Below are positions 23,801-35,800 of a stretch of 64,000 nucleotides of DNA, piece after piece. Position 1 is the first letter of the stretch. Each line of letters opens with the position of its first letter. The position numbers and the translations under genes were made by a program. Under the pieces are notes generated by a model that was given only the letters and a program-made list of their open reading frames with translations, had not been told where the DNA came from and did no database searches. Origin of the DNA: Flexamia atlantica (lineage: Eukaryota; Arthropoda; Insecta; Hemiptera; Cicadellidae); NCBI GenBank assembly GCA_035578135.1, contig JAQJVK010000002.1, forward strand, positions 46,458,977 to 46,522,976. The letters run 5' to 3'.

Positions 23801-26800
23801 ACTGATTTCATTGAACTGTTTCCATGTTCCAGGGACATTTTTTGGATCTGTCCTCCGTAACAGTTCGTGCAATGCACGGCTATCGTATGTCAAATGAGAC
23901 GCTCCGTTTCTGAATATCGGAAACAAAACAAATGATTTTCGCCCAGCAGAAGTAAACTCTTTTTGAATGTTGTAGAATAACTGGATGAATTTCCAGTAAT
24001 CCTTCTTGATTGCTCGATTCGTAACATCACCGTTATTACTGAACCATTCTTCAATTTCTTGATTCTTGACGTTAGACGATGATTGATTTTCGTAGAAAAT
24101 GTCAAAACAAGTATCGTGGACTTCTTTCTTCGATAACGTTGGAAATTTCATTTTCAAATAGCGTTTGATCCTTGAAAATGCGTGAAAACTGATGTTGGTC
24201 TGTGTGATGGTTTCATAACGCTTTGCAATACGAACCATCAATTGGTTTCTGCTTTTACAGTCGTAATTCGGAAACGGTCTCATAGCCAAATAACGGTCGA
24301 TTATATGGTCAGGATCTTGGATTTTGGGATCCGACCCCTTTAAAACGTGCAAAAACCGTAAAGCGTTTATCTTAGGAAAGCAATTGACAAATTCTGCGGC
24401 GGACATTTTATCGATGTAAGATTTGTAAAAGACATTTATCAACAGTGACATCTCGATTTGCATCGATGATAACTCTTCTACATCCCTGTTGATCTCTTTC
24501 CACAATTCATCCTTTTTCGACGATAACGGACAGAAGAAACTTCCAATACATTTCTTCACGGTGTATATTCGGTCCAAGTCGTTGTTTCCATCGTCTCTGA
24601 TCCGTTTCTTGTGGGAGGCGCACTTTTTTGAACTGGATCGTTTGTGATCCGTACCTCCGCATGAAGGGCAACATGACATTCCACAACGCAAAATCTGAAC
24701 ACCAATCAATGTCTGAATGAGCCTGAACCCAGTTAACACCCTATACTTAAAACTTTATTTTTCGTCGACATTCCTACAGTCGACATTGAAAGTCGAGATC
24801 AATATCTTGACAATAGGGAATAAATTATGGAAAACAATAAGGTTCAAAATCGCTTGTTTTATTTGTCCCAAAAAAGGTACATTGGGTCTCAGGAGGTTAA
24901 ATAGATAGATAGATAGATAGATATATAAAAATTCGAACGAATGGTGTTTTTTGCTTCTGGTGGCCCTAAAATGAAAAGTTATCATGGTCTCGGGCTTAGG
25001 TCTTACCATGAGACCTACGGTAATAGCTTCTTCCCTATAGGGGAAATTCGCTAATAGTTTAAGTTTATTTTGTTTGCATTAGATGCAATAACACTAAGTA
25101 GTAAAATTGAATAAAACAAGCTTTAAACAATATCTTAAATTCATTACTAAATATTCTACAAAAACAATATACAAAAAATCTTTATACCTACAAAAAATTA
25201 TTAGGAATTTGAGTTTTTTATAATGCTCATACTGGTACTCCAAATCAAAAATATTACCATTTTGTAGCTCCCAACCATTTAGTACTTTTAGATAATTATA
25301 ATTATAATTGGTATTAAATAGATAAGCAAATTTGAGTATTAAACAGATTTTACATACCTTAAATAAAATAAGTTTAAATTTTGCCTATTTAAAAAGAAGT
25401 TACAACCTTGGTAGGCTAAAAAACTCAACATCCCTATTAAATCTCTATTTGGTATTTGTATTTTATTTTGTGTTGCCTTGGTTACCAAGTATATCCAAGT
25501 TCCTGCTGGAATGTCAGATGATAATATAAACAATGATATTACTCAAATAAACAAAATGTACAATAATTATCAGCTTTTACAACAAATTTGAAAATCATAC
25601 ATATATGGTATATAAAATAATAAAATATTTTTTTTAATAATCACAATTTTTTAGAATAATTTAGTTTAAAAAATGATACTGTTGCCTAAAATTAGATGAG
25701 AACATTATTGCCAGAACTTAATTTCAAAGATAAAATATAAAAAACTACATTGCTTAGTTTTAGTATTAAAAAAATTTACGGTGAAAAATATTTTTCTTGT
25801 AAAATTGGGATTCATTAGAATTTGGTGAGTAAAAACAATACAGGGGCGGAGTTAATTCTTTTGGAAAACATATTTTTTTATCGCTAATAGTTGCAGTTGA
25901 GCCATGTTTACTTGATATTAAAAGTGAAAAAAGCTTTTAAACTTCATAGTTTGCTAACTAAATACTGCATAAGTAGTTCAGTAATAGCTTGAATTGAATT
26001 AAAGGCTTTAAACTCATTTAAAATTTTTGAATTTTATCAATTTAAAAAATTTATGGGAAAAATAAATTATCATTGTAAAATTGTATTTTTTATGAATTTA
26101 GTGTGTAGAAATAATAGAAAGATATGGGCGGAATATGGGGCGGACATGGAGGGACGAAGCGTCCTCAGAGTTTTTATCCATAAAAGAATGCTTAGTATAC
26201 TAATTTAATATAAAGTACTGTATATTAAGAGATAAACACAAACACAAAATTTTAATGTGATCAAGTCTCTATTTTGTTAACGTTATTTTTTTGTTGTTGT
26301 AAATGTATGGACAAATTTAAGGGGGGCCACGGAGAGGCAAAGCCCCCTCAAGTTCTCGGGCAATCATATTTTTTTAATCACTGATAGTCAAAATTTTTCA
26401 ATATCTGCTGATACTGATAATGTCAAGCCTGGTTTACTTAATATTAAAAGTTTTTTAACCCTTTTAAACCATCATAGTTTGTTAAATGTTTGCTGCGCAA
26501 AGCCCCCCAAATCCTTTGCCAAGGTTTTATCAAATCGCTAATAGTCTTTTGGAAATTTAGTTTTTATCTACAAGGAAATGCTTAGTATACAAATTGAATA
26601 TAAAGTATACATAAAGTTTATTAAGAGATAAAATACAAAAATATAATTTTAATTTGATCAAGTCTCTTTTTTTGCGATACTTTTTGTTCTCATAAGTGCA
26701 TGGTCGGAGGTTAAAGGGGAGCAGGGAGACGTGGAGAGGCAAAGCCCCCCTCATGTCTTGGCAAACTTTTTATTAATCACTAATAGTCTCTGAGACATTG

Positions 26801-29800
26801 AGTTTTTATCTAAAATGCAATGCTCAGTTTACACACTAAGCACAAAGTATATTAAGAGACAAAAAAACTCTATTTTTAACGTGATAGAGATTAACGATAT
26901 TGTTTTTTTCCTCTTAAGTATTAATTTGCCTGAGCTAAATTATAATAAGAAAATGTATTTATACTACATCCAAATACATATAGACATACAAAGAAATGGT
27001 GCATACTTAGGTCTTAACAAAATTTGTTTTACTAAACAAGATAGTAAATTAATTTTCGCTTCATCCTCTTACGTGACATCGGAGCTTTTTCCTCGTTAAG
27101 CCTCTGCTAAAACCTTTTGAATTTTTAATTATGAAGTTAAGTCTATGGATTATCAACTGTAAACAAATAAATTTCTGCTTTCCTCAGGTTACGAGTTGGC
27201 AAACGATGGCAAGACTTGTGTTGTACCAAAAGCATTTCTTCTCTTCGCACGGAGAGAAAATATTGGGAGGATAAGCATCGAAAATGCAGATAACGATGCT
27301 ATTATTCCAGTCAATGGAGTAAAGGATGCAAGGTAGTGTACATTTTTCAATTTTTTTTGTTTGATAACTTCAGTGTCTTCAATTTTTTGTGTAACCATTT
27401 ATGTTGAAGGATTTCTGAAGTAATTTACTTTTCCAGACAAGTTTTAATACTTAAAAAAGATCTTGAATACTCAAAAATAGATCTTGAAAGTTTTTAGATC
27501 AAAATTATAAAACACTCATGTAAAGGTGATTATTTTAAAAGTGGTGCTTAAAAAGGTTATTGACCTCAGAAAAGTCGTATGAATAGAAGGACTCTTACCA
27601 ACTTTCTTTACTGACCAGATTTAATGTTACAGTGCTCTGGACTTTGATATGGCAGATAGCAGAATCTACTGGACCGACGTCAAAGTAAAAGCAATTACAA
27701 GAGCTTTCATCAACGGATCACAGGTGGAGCGAATAGTGGAGTTTGGTTTGGATTCACCCGAAGGTAAGGGCCTTAAAGACTTATGTGTCGTAAGCATAAA
27801 TTGCAGTAAATGTTTTTAATAGGTGCACCCTATTTTAGTGTCCATGACACGTTAGAGTTTATCAAGTTGCAAGCTTTTTTTACAGTTTTACAAAGGCATC
27901 TAAAAATAATTCAGGTTTTATTCATATTGTGCTGAAATGGGCTGTGAATGAAAATTGATTTTACTGGATATTTTTCTCAAAACTCATAACAGCATGAATT
28001 GAACAAGATTTCTAAAAATCACAAACCGATGAAAAAACAGCTGAATATTTTCTTCATGCTACATAACCAGTTCACATAATTTTGGAACTTATTTATATAG
28101 ATAAAGCCCTAATAAAGTTTAATGTGTCCGTGTAGGTCTGGCGGTGGACTGGGTGGCTCACAACATCTACTGGGCGGACACGGGCAGCAAACGGATTGAG
28201 GTGGCTCGGCTCAATGGCTCGGGGCGGAAGGTCTTGTTGTGGAAGAGCATCGAGGAGCCCCGGAGCGTTGCCTTGGACCCTAGTCAAGGGTGAGTGTCTT
28301 ACTGTCTGTAGCCTTATATAACGTGAATATCTATTTTCTATCACCGAAAACTTTATCTTAAACTCAGTTTTCTTTTTAACAACCTAAATTTTTTTAAGAA
28401 CTGCTTATTCTGAGCCCACTTAGGCTCTGTCAACACAAAATGTAAAAAGATAACGTTTAAAACAATCAGTTGATTTTAATTGGTATCCATACCAAGGAGG
28501 ACTCTTCTTTGTTTGTGCGGTGAATAGGTCTATGCTTACCAAAAGTGTATGCTTAACAAAAGAAGTAACGAGTGAATCAGAAAGTTGAAGGTATGCGTAA
28601 ATGTGATTATTATGTGATTAAGCAATTTGAAATTATCAAGACCTACTGATTTTCTTATCCTGCACTTAGCCACTGAACTCTGATGCAAAACAACCAACAA
28701 ACATGTTTTTAAAATTTAATTTATGTTTATAAATTGTATGATGTCTCCTTTGTTTTATATTCGTGGTATGTCACCGTCATAATTCCATTTATTTACCATT
28801 ATAGGATGGTACAATTTATCTCAGTTCTACTTTTCAAAAGACATGTACGCCACCATTGTAATAATAAATTTATTCTAGCTACATGTACTGGAGTGATTGG
28901 GGTGGTCAAGGCAGTTTGGAAAAGGCTGCTATGGATGGCACCATGCGACAGGTATGTCCACTGACACCTTACAAAATCTACTGTGTATGTTTTGTAAACA
29001 GTGAAAAAAGAAACTAAGCCAAAGTGATATATTTTGGCTTATATATGTAACTAATTATTGGGCTTCTACCCACCTTCAGTCAGGTTTATAGCTGCCTGTT
29101 GAGCGATGGTTTTTGAAGAAATCCTCTTATCATGCACTTAAAAAGATCCTCTTGTCATACACCTAAAACACTGGACATAACATGCAAAACATGACACGAA
29201 ACATAAAATGCCAAAATATCCACCCGACGTTCAGGGAAACCGTATAAAACATTTCCAATTATCTAGGGTCCCTGATTATTTTTGGGTACCTGCAATCGAG
29301 CTGAACACCTGGTCATCACTGCTGGTGGTGATTCATCACTAGTGAGGGGAGGGCAGAAAGGGTAGGAGACCTGCTTTGACCTTGAACTGATAATGAGGGT
29401 GGCCGTGAATTGTCTGACAAATGTTTAATTTAATTTCCCCTCAAATAAAAAACTGGACTTATCTCCACAGATGAACTTGAGATTGACTGGTTTTCTAATG
29501 TCATAAGTAATGATTCGGCCAGATTTCTTTTCTTCTAGTCATTTTCTTTGTATAGCACTGTACTCCTGACCCATTTTATCTCATTAACACGCTCGCATAT
29601 TTTGGAGCATAAAAACTTCTGTTTTTTAACTTTTTAGTATGCTCAGAGGTACGAACTTGTAACAGTAGTAATTGGCTTTACATGCTAATTTTGGCTTTAA
29701 CTTCTGTTTTTCTTCTCTTTTATAACTTAATCTCGGGCTTTATTCTGTCTTGTATTTAAAGCCCTGTTTTCCATATCTGAGTTAGGTTTTGGAAAAAACT

Positions 29801-32800
29801 AAAATTTGATTTAAGCTTAAAGTTTTCTGAGTTACAAGTTGAATGTGCAAATATGGAAGTTTTCTACCACGGTTCTGAGTCAGAAGCTGAATGTGCAATT
29901 TTGAAAGTTTTCTACCACGGTTCTGAGTTACAAGTTAATTGTGCGCTGGTTGTGGTGGCAGGTGGTGGTGGCACGCGCGGGCCGAGTGAACGGTCTGACG
30001 GTGGACTACGCGGAGCGGCGGCTGTACTGGGCGCAGCAGCACGGCGCGGCGGCCATCGAGGCCAGCGACCTGGACGGCCGACACCGCGCCACCGTCATCG
30101 CCAAGGACATCGGCCGGCCCTTCGCCCTCACCCAGTACCAGGTCAGACTCGGCCGACGATTTTCTCTTCATGCTTGTGGTCATAGAACTTTAAGAGCTTG
30201 CATATCCAACTAAAATATCTTAGCCATTTTTAAGATGAATTATTACCCCTGAACTGGGTAAGACAAATAATGGTTTTACTGTACCTGAGTCGTCCAGTGC
30301 AGTTACAGGTCGTGAATGTGAGCCAGGTTTCAACGCATTATCATTCTATGTCACACCAGTCGGTTTTTGTCTATTTATTTTAATTTGCATGTTTAGTGTT
30401 AAGTGTTAAGTGCAGGCAAGTTTTTACTACATTAATGACGTCCAATGGATTGATTTACCACGATGTTCCCAGCACGATGCACTAGGAATAATGCATTAAA
30501 ACCTACGCTGCATAATTGAATCTATAATTGAACTGGATGGCTGAGGTGCAGTAAAACCATTATTTTTATAATTAGAAATCAGAATGGTAGGCTTTGTGAG
30601 ACTTCTTTCATTGTAGAACGTTTTATGATATTCATCTCGGTTGTGAAGCATGTATTTACCTATTTACAAACCTAATTCATTGAGATAAAATGCAAAGTTT
30701 TTAAATTGTACTGTTTCCTAAGAATTTGGACTTGCTTGGGTTTCATTGCTATCTGGTAATCGCCTTACATGTATCCATTTAAAAAGAATAATCTTTTTCG
30801 CGCTCAGGCACTATGTAACAAATAGGAGTTCCCATTAGGGTCATTTTCTTGTCCTAGTTTGAGCAACTAGGGACTAAGTATCATAGTGATTCATTATGAA
30901 TAGGACATTATTTAGATGGTGTTAGGCCGGTTATATGACTATAAACCGGTTTCGACTGAAACCAAGTTTGACAGTGTTTGTGTGATTGCAGGACTACATA
31001 TACTGGGCAGACTGGGACAGCGGCACCATAGAGAGGGTGGAGAAACACTATGGCAGCAATCGCACGGTCATACACCGAGGCCTAGACCACGTCACTGACT
31101 TGCAGGTAATTGCATGCCTCGAGTGACCATCTCCACAGATGATAGAAAGAAGAATTAATAAAGAAAAAAATTGGACCCAGATTCTGCTTCTTCAGGTTTT
31201 TGTACCCATAAATGGTTTAAGTCAATTACTTAGCTTGTCAGATGATGTAGTTAGGCTTGTCAGGTCTAGTATCAACTAGTAAGGTCAGTCATTAGCTTTT
31301 CAGGCTAATTACTCGGCTTGTCAAGTCAATCATTCACTAGGCTTGTTTGGCCAATTACTCAGCTTGTCAGGAGAATTACTCGACTTGACTTGTCAAGTCA
31401 ATCAGTCGTTAGGCTTGTCTGACCAATTACTCAGCTTTTCAGGACAATCACTAGCCTTGTCTGGCCAGATACTCGGCTTGTGAGGCTAATCATTCGGCTC
31501 TCTGTCAATTACTTGGCTTGTTTGGTTAAGGCTGCTGAATCATCACATTACCTTCCTGGTTAGAAGCATTTATATGTTATTAAATTTTCACTACCAAATT
31601 TTATACCTTTCATTACTAATTTTTTTTCTCTTTTTATGTTTCTATTTCTAATTTTGTTTTGGGTAGGCTACTCAAACATTTCTTAAGAATATTTTGTTTC
31701 AAAATATTGTCTTTTATTTTTTTAAGTTGACATTTCCTACGCTTTTTAGATAAATGTGATATAATTAGGAAACTCTTGGAACTCTTCACTCTCCTTTAAT
31801 ACAAAAAAGGTCTTTCTTTTACTAAAAGGCATCCTTTGTTAGAAATATAAATAAGGTATCAGCCGGCTAGTTTTTTCCAATTTCATTGAACAACACTAGC
31901 ATAAGCCAACACGAAGGTGTTGATATCGTTGCAGGTATTTCACACGTCACGCCAGACAGGCTGGAATACGTGCGCCAACGACAACGGCGGCTGCAGTCAC
32001 CTCTGCCTGGCGCGGCCCGGTGGCAACAGTCGACACTGCGCCTGTCCCACCCACTACACCCTGGACAACACCACCTGCTCTGGTATGGGTACAGTTGTTT
32101 ATTTCACTTTTGTCATTGAGCTTTCTTTTTGCCAATTTAAACAGATTACAACATAAAATATTGTTTCAAATTAAATAATTTTTATCACGAAATATTCGAT
32201 TGCCGAATGATTTTTGAGAAAGAAAATAATGTATATTTGACAAAGGTGAATTCCCTATACATTGTCAGCCTAAACAATGCTCAGTTATTGTCCACTACTA
32301 CAAATTTGTCCACTTTTTGTCAAATAAATATTAAATACATTTAAACTTAACCCACAACAGTTTTATAATAACAGTTGGTAACTGTTTAATAAGTTAGTAA
32401 AATATTTTGTTTTCAATTAAAAATACTTTTTTTCTATTGAACCTATCAGATATTTCCAAATCCACCAAAGGCTTTGGGCTTACCCAAGCAAGTGGGAAGT
32501 GCAATTTGAACTTTTTGTTGTAGTGATTGGATTATTCCAAATTTTTTGTTCAGATCAAAATCATTATTTTACTAAAACAGTAAGTAGCCTACCCCTGCTT
32601 GATAAAGCAAGGTTTGCTGTACTTAGTTGTTGATAAAAAATTAATCATTTCTATAAATAAATATGATGTGGATGTAATTGCCCTTTGGCATAGTCAGTTC
32701 ACTTTTTTGCCAGGCAATAGGTCTGAGAATTTTTTTATTTTTCAGCACCTACAGCTTTCCTCCTCTATTCCCAAAAGAACAGTATCAACAGATTAATCTG

Positions 32801-35800
32801 GGAGACACAAGACTGCCCCGATGTTCTTCTGCCCATACAGAGTTTGAAAAACGTCAGAGCAATTGAGTTTGACCCTGTCAACCGATATGTCTATTGGGTG
32901 AGTTTCTTGGTGCTATGAATTAGCAAAGTGTACAGTCATCAATTCAGTGATGAGGGCAGATGCCTAGTGAGTATTGCCTGTAATAAAGCTTTAGAATGAA
33001 TGAGTGAAATAAAAGTTTTATTCATCGCAAAACTTTAAACTTTACACAATGTTTACATTTTTTATAAATTTTCAACTGCTGTATATGCAAAAAATGCAAA
33101 ATAATCACAAAATAAACAAACATTTTTAATTGAACGAAAATTTGCATTTAGCGAAATCAAACTCGCTACAATCATGATTGAAAAACAAATTTATTTTATA
33201 TTTGAATTACTTGAAATACCCCCGTTGCAGCAGACCTGCATACTCAGCGAATTTCAAAAGCAAAACGACATATTTCAATCCAACATAGTGAGATTTGACA
33301 TGTTTTGTTAAGCTCCATAACAATAACATGGGGGATGAGTATGCAGGTTTGCTGCTACAGGTATATTAAAACTGGGTGGTTTTAATTCAATATTTAGTAG
33401 ATCTGAACTAGAAGAAGCTAATTACCAAATTTTATCAAGATGTGTTGAGAAATAACCGATATATAGAATTTTATTTATTTCCCATAAGGTTAACATTGGG
33501 ACAACATACTGTGTTTACCACATTCAATATCTCGGTAACCAATGGACATAGAGGAGTGATTCAAAATACTAAATTGTTTGTTTTTTTGAGCTGAATTCAA
33601 TGGTGCCAACAAAAATTCGATAAATTTGATTTTTCTGTGTAAAAAACTCAAAAAACCAATTTTTGAGGGGGTTTATCCCCCTTTACCCCCCCTTCCAGTG
33701 GTCCAATGTCCGAGTGATTATCACTTAACACGTCTGTACCAATTTTCATTAAGATTGGACCACTTTTACGGCCGCTATCGTGCTAACAGACAAATATATA
33801 TATAGATATATATATAAAAATTCGAACGAATGGTGTTTTTTGTTTCTGGTGGCCCCAAAACGTAAAGTTGTCATAGTCTCGGGCTTAGGTCTTACCATGA
33901 GACCTATGGTAATAACTTCTTCCCTATAGGGGAAATTCGCTAAAAAGAATAAACTATTAATCAACAATCTTGTAATAAATAAATTAGGATTATCCTAGGC
34001 AGGGCTAGTTTAGAGGCTTCTATCATATTAAATTACCAAAAGACTAAAGGCAACCAATTCGGTACAATGTGATACAGATACAAAAATCTGCATAAAAACA
34101 GCAAGTTTAAATACATATATGCTTAAAATCACTAATAAAATACAGTTTCATTCTTATGCTTTCCCAAGAGAAAGACAAGTCACATCAGTGTTTTATGTTT
34201 GTATAATCCTCACATATAAATGAAGCTTTACCATGAAGCGCCTGTTGATTTTATCTCTACTATAGATCCTAATGGTTAGAATTATCTTGATTGTTGTCAC
34301 AGCATATGTCTTGTTTTGCCAGCTAAATTTCATACAAATGTAGAAAAATTATTGGAAAGCAGTTTTAAATCTTTAGATGAACTCCTTTTTTATAATTTTC
34401 AATATCGCCCACCGCTTGTCACCAGATCGATGGCGGCCGCATGCAGAGCGTGAGGCGGTGGCAGGAGGGAGGTGGGGTGGGGGTGGTGGTGGGGGGAGGG
34501 GGCCTCGCGCACCACCCCTACGACCTGGCCGTGGACCCGTACGCAGGGCTGCTGTACTGGTCGTGCGCCGCCACGGACACCATCAACATCACCAGGCTGG
34601 CCAACGCGACGGCACTCGGTGCGGTCGTCAGGGGTGCCAACGGCGAGAAGCCGCGCAACCTCGCTCTGCACCCTGAGAAGGGGTAGGTTCAAGGCGTTTC
34701 GAACTATTTACTACTCATAGTATATACATTATACATTGCTCGAAATGGCGACCTACCCAGGTAGGTATTTCAAGCCAAGTATGAATGACCAGTAAGGGGT
34801 ATTTTAAGGTGAATTTGTGTGAAGGATGAGAGTACAGTAGAGCGCCGATTATCCGAACTAATTGGGGACAAGGGGTGTTCGGATTACTGAATATTCGGTT
34901 AATCGAACATGAAAAGAGAAAATTTAAAAATTATATATGTAACGTAATTCTTACCAGTAAAATGGCTAAAAAATGATCAAACAAAATTATTCACGTAACT
35001 TTATTATGAAATCGGTGAGAATACATGGGTATAAATTTTTAAAGAACAATTTACCATACATGGATACAGTACACTGTATACTTTTTATTTAGAGAAAAAG
35101 TCCAAAATTTGTTTTTGCTTTAGCCCTGACACTTTTTTTGGCGTGCGAGTTTGAATTGCTTGAGAATCATGTCCAAAATAAGAATTATTACGGCGTTTGG
35201 TTAACCGACCGTTCGGATGACCGACGTTCGGATAATCGGCGCTCTACTTAGGATGATTGTGGCACGATCTTGAAGTCTTGTTACTGACTAAGGCCGACAT
35301 GTTTTTAGACAGGACTGTTAATTAATAGCCCATAGGCAATGGCAATGAGGGACCTACATTTTAACATGGGATCCGAACCTAAATTTTACCTGGTTTACAA
35401 TTTACGAACTGGTCTAATTTTGGCGACGGTCTTATGAACGTAGTACTCAATAGTGTGGACGTTAATCGCCACCAAGGAACACCATGTGCCACAAGCCATC
35501 ACTCATAACTATCCACAATTCGTGACCTCCAAGTAGATTGATTACCGGAATAATGTTTATATCCCAAGGAAGCAAGTTATTTTTTCCAAGATATGTCTCA
35601 GATTTAAGTTTCAAGATGGGCTAACAAAGAAATGTAACATTTTGATATGATAGATGTGCATTTAATTTGTTTAAACTTAGAAACTGTACTTATTTTTTTA
35701 GTTTTGTAATTGAAACCATTGCTTGGACCATTTTCTTGAATCAATACTTCATAGATGTTAACAATATTAACAGATGTCACCATTGTTTCAGTTCAGTTCA

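Larger units (their letters stand above)
22862..24896 (-). mobile_element. Fanzor-carrying DNA transposon, about 2.03 kb
   Basis: Inserted in the microsatellite of repeat H copy 1. Outer inverted repeats CCTCCTCAGACCCAAATG (22862 on) and, reverse-complemented from 24896, CCTCCTGAGACCCAATG: one mismatch and one indel. Inner inverted repeats CGATTTTGAACCTTA are identical at 22895-22909 and 24838-24852. The right flank is TTAA; the left flank is TATAG, so either a TA target duplication (mariner-like) or a decayed TTAA one (piggyBac-like) is possible. The only gene is the Fanzor ORF, and no transposase is present. It therefore relies on a transposase from elsewhere or on the nuclease for maintenance (inference). 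Confidence 0.85.
22069..25054 (+). mobile_element. Repeat family H, copy 1 (interrupted by the Fanzor element)
   Basis: Left part 22069-22859 starts AAATACTCCCGTTGCAGCAG; right part 24901-25054 ends in a hairpin (TTCCCTATAGGGGAA) then ATTCGCTAA. Near-identical uninterrupted copies lie at 33214-33943 and 50500-51240. Subterminal inverted repeats (AGCGAATTTC / GAAATTCGCT), an internal microsatellite and a 3' hairpin with no obvious target duplication recall Helentron-associated elements such as DINE-1; that class is inferred. The 5' part here has extra copies of a unit of about 180 bp. Confidence 0.75.

Noticed and set aside
31214..31528. CRISPR-like array
   Set aside because: Units are degenerate and contiguous, with no constant repeat and unique spacers, in a eukaryotic intron.
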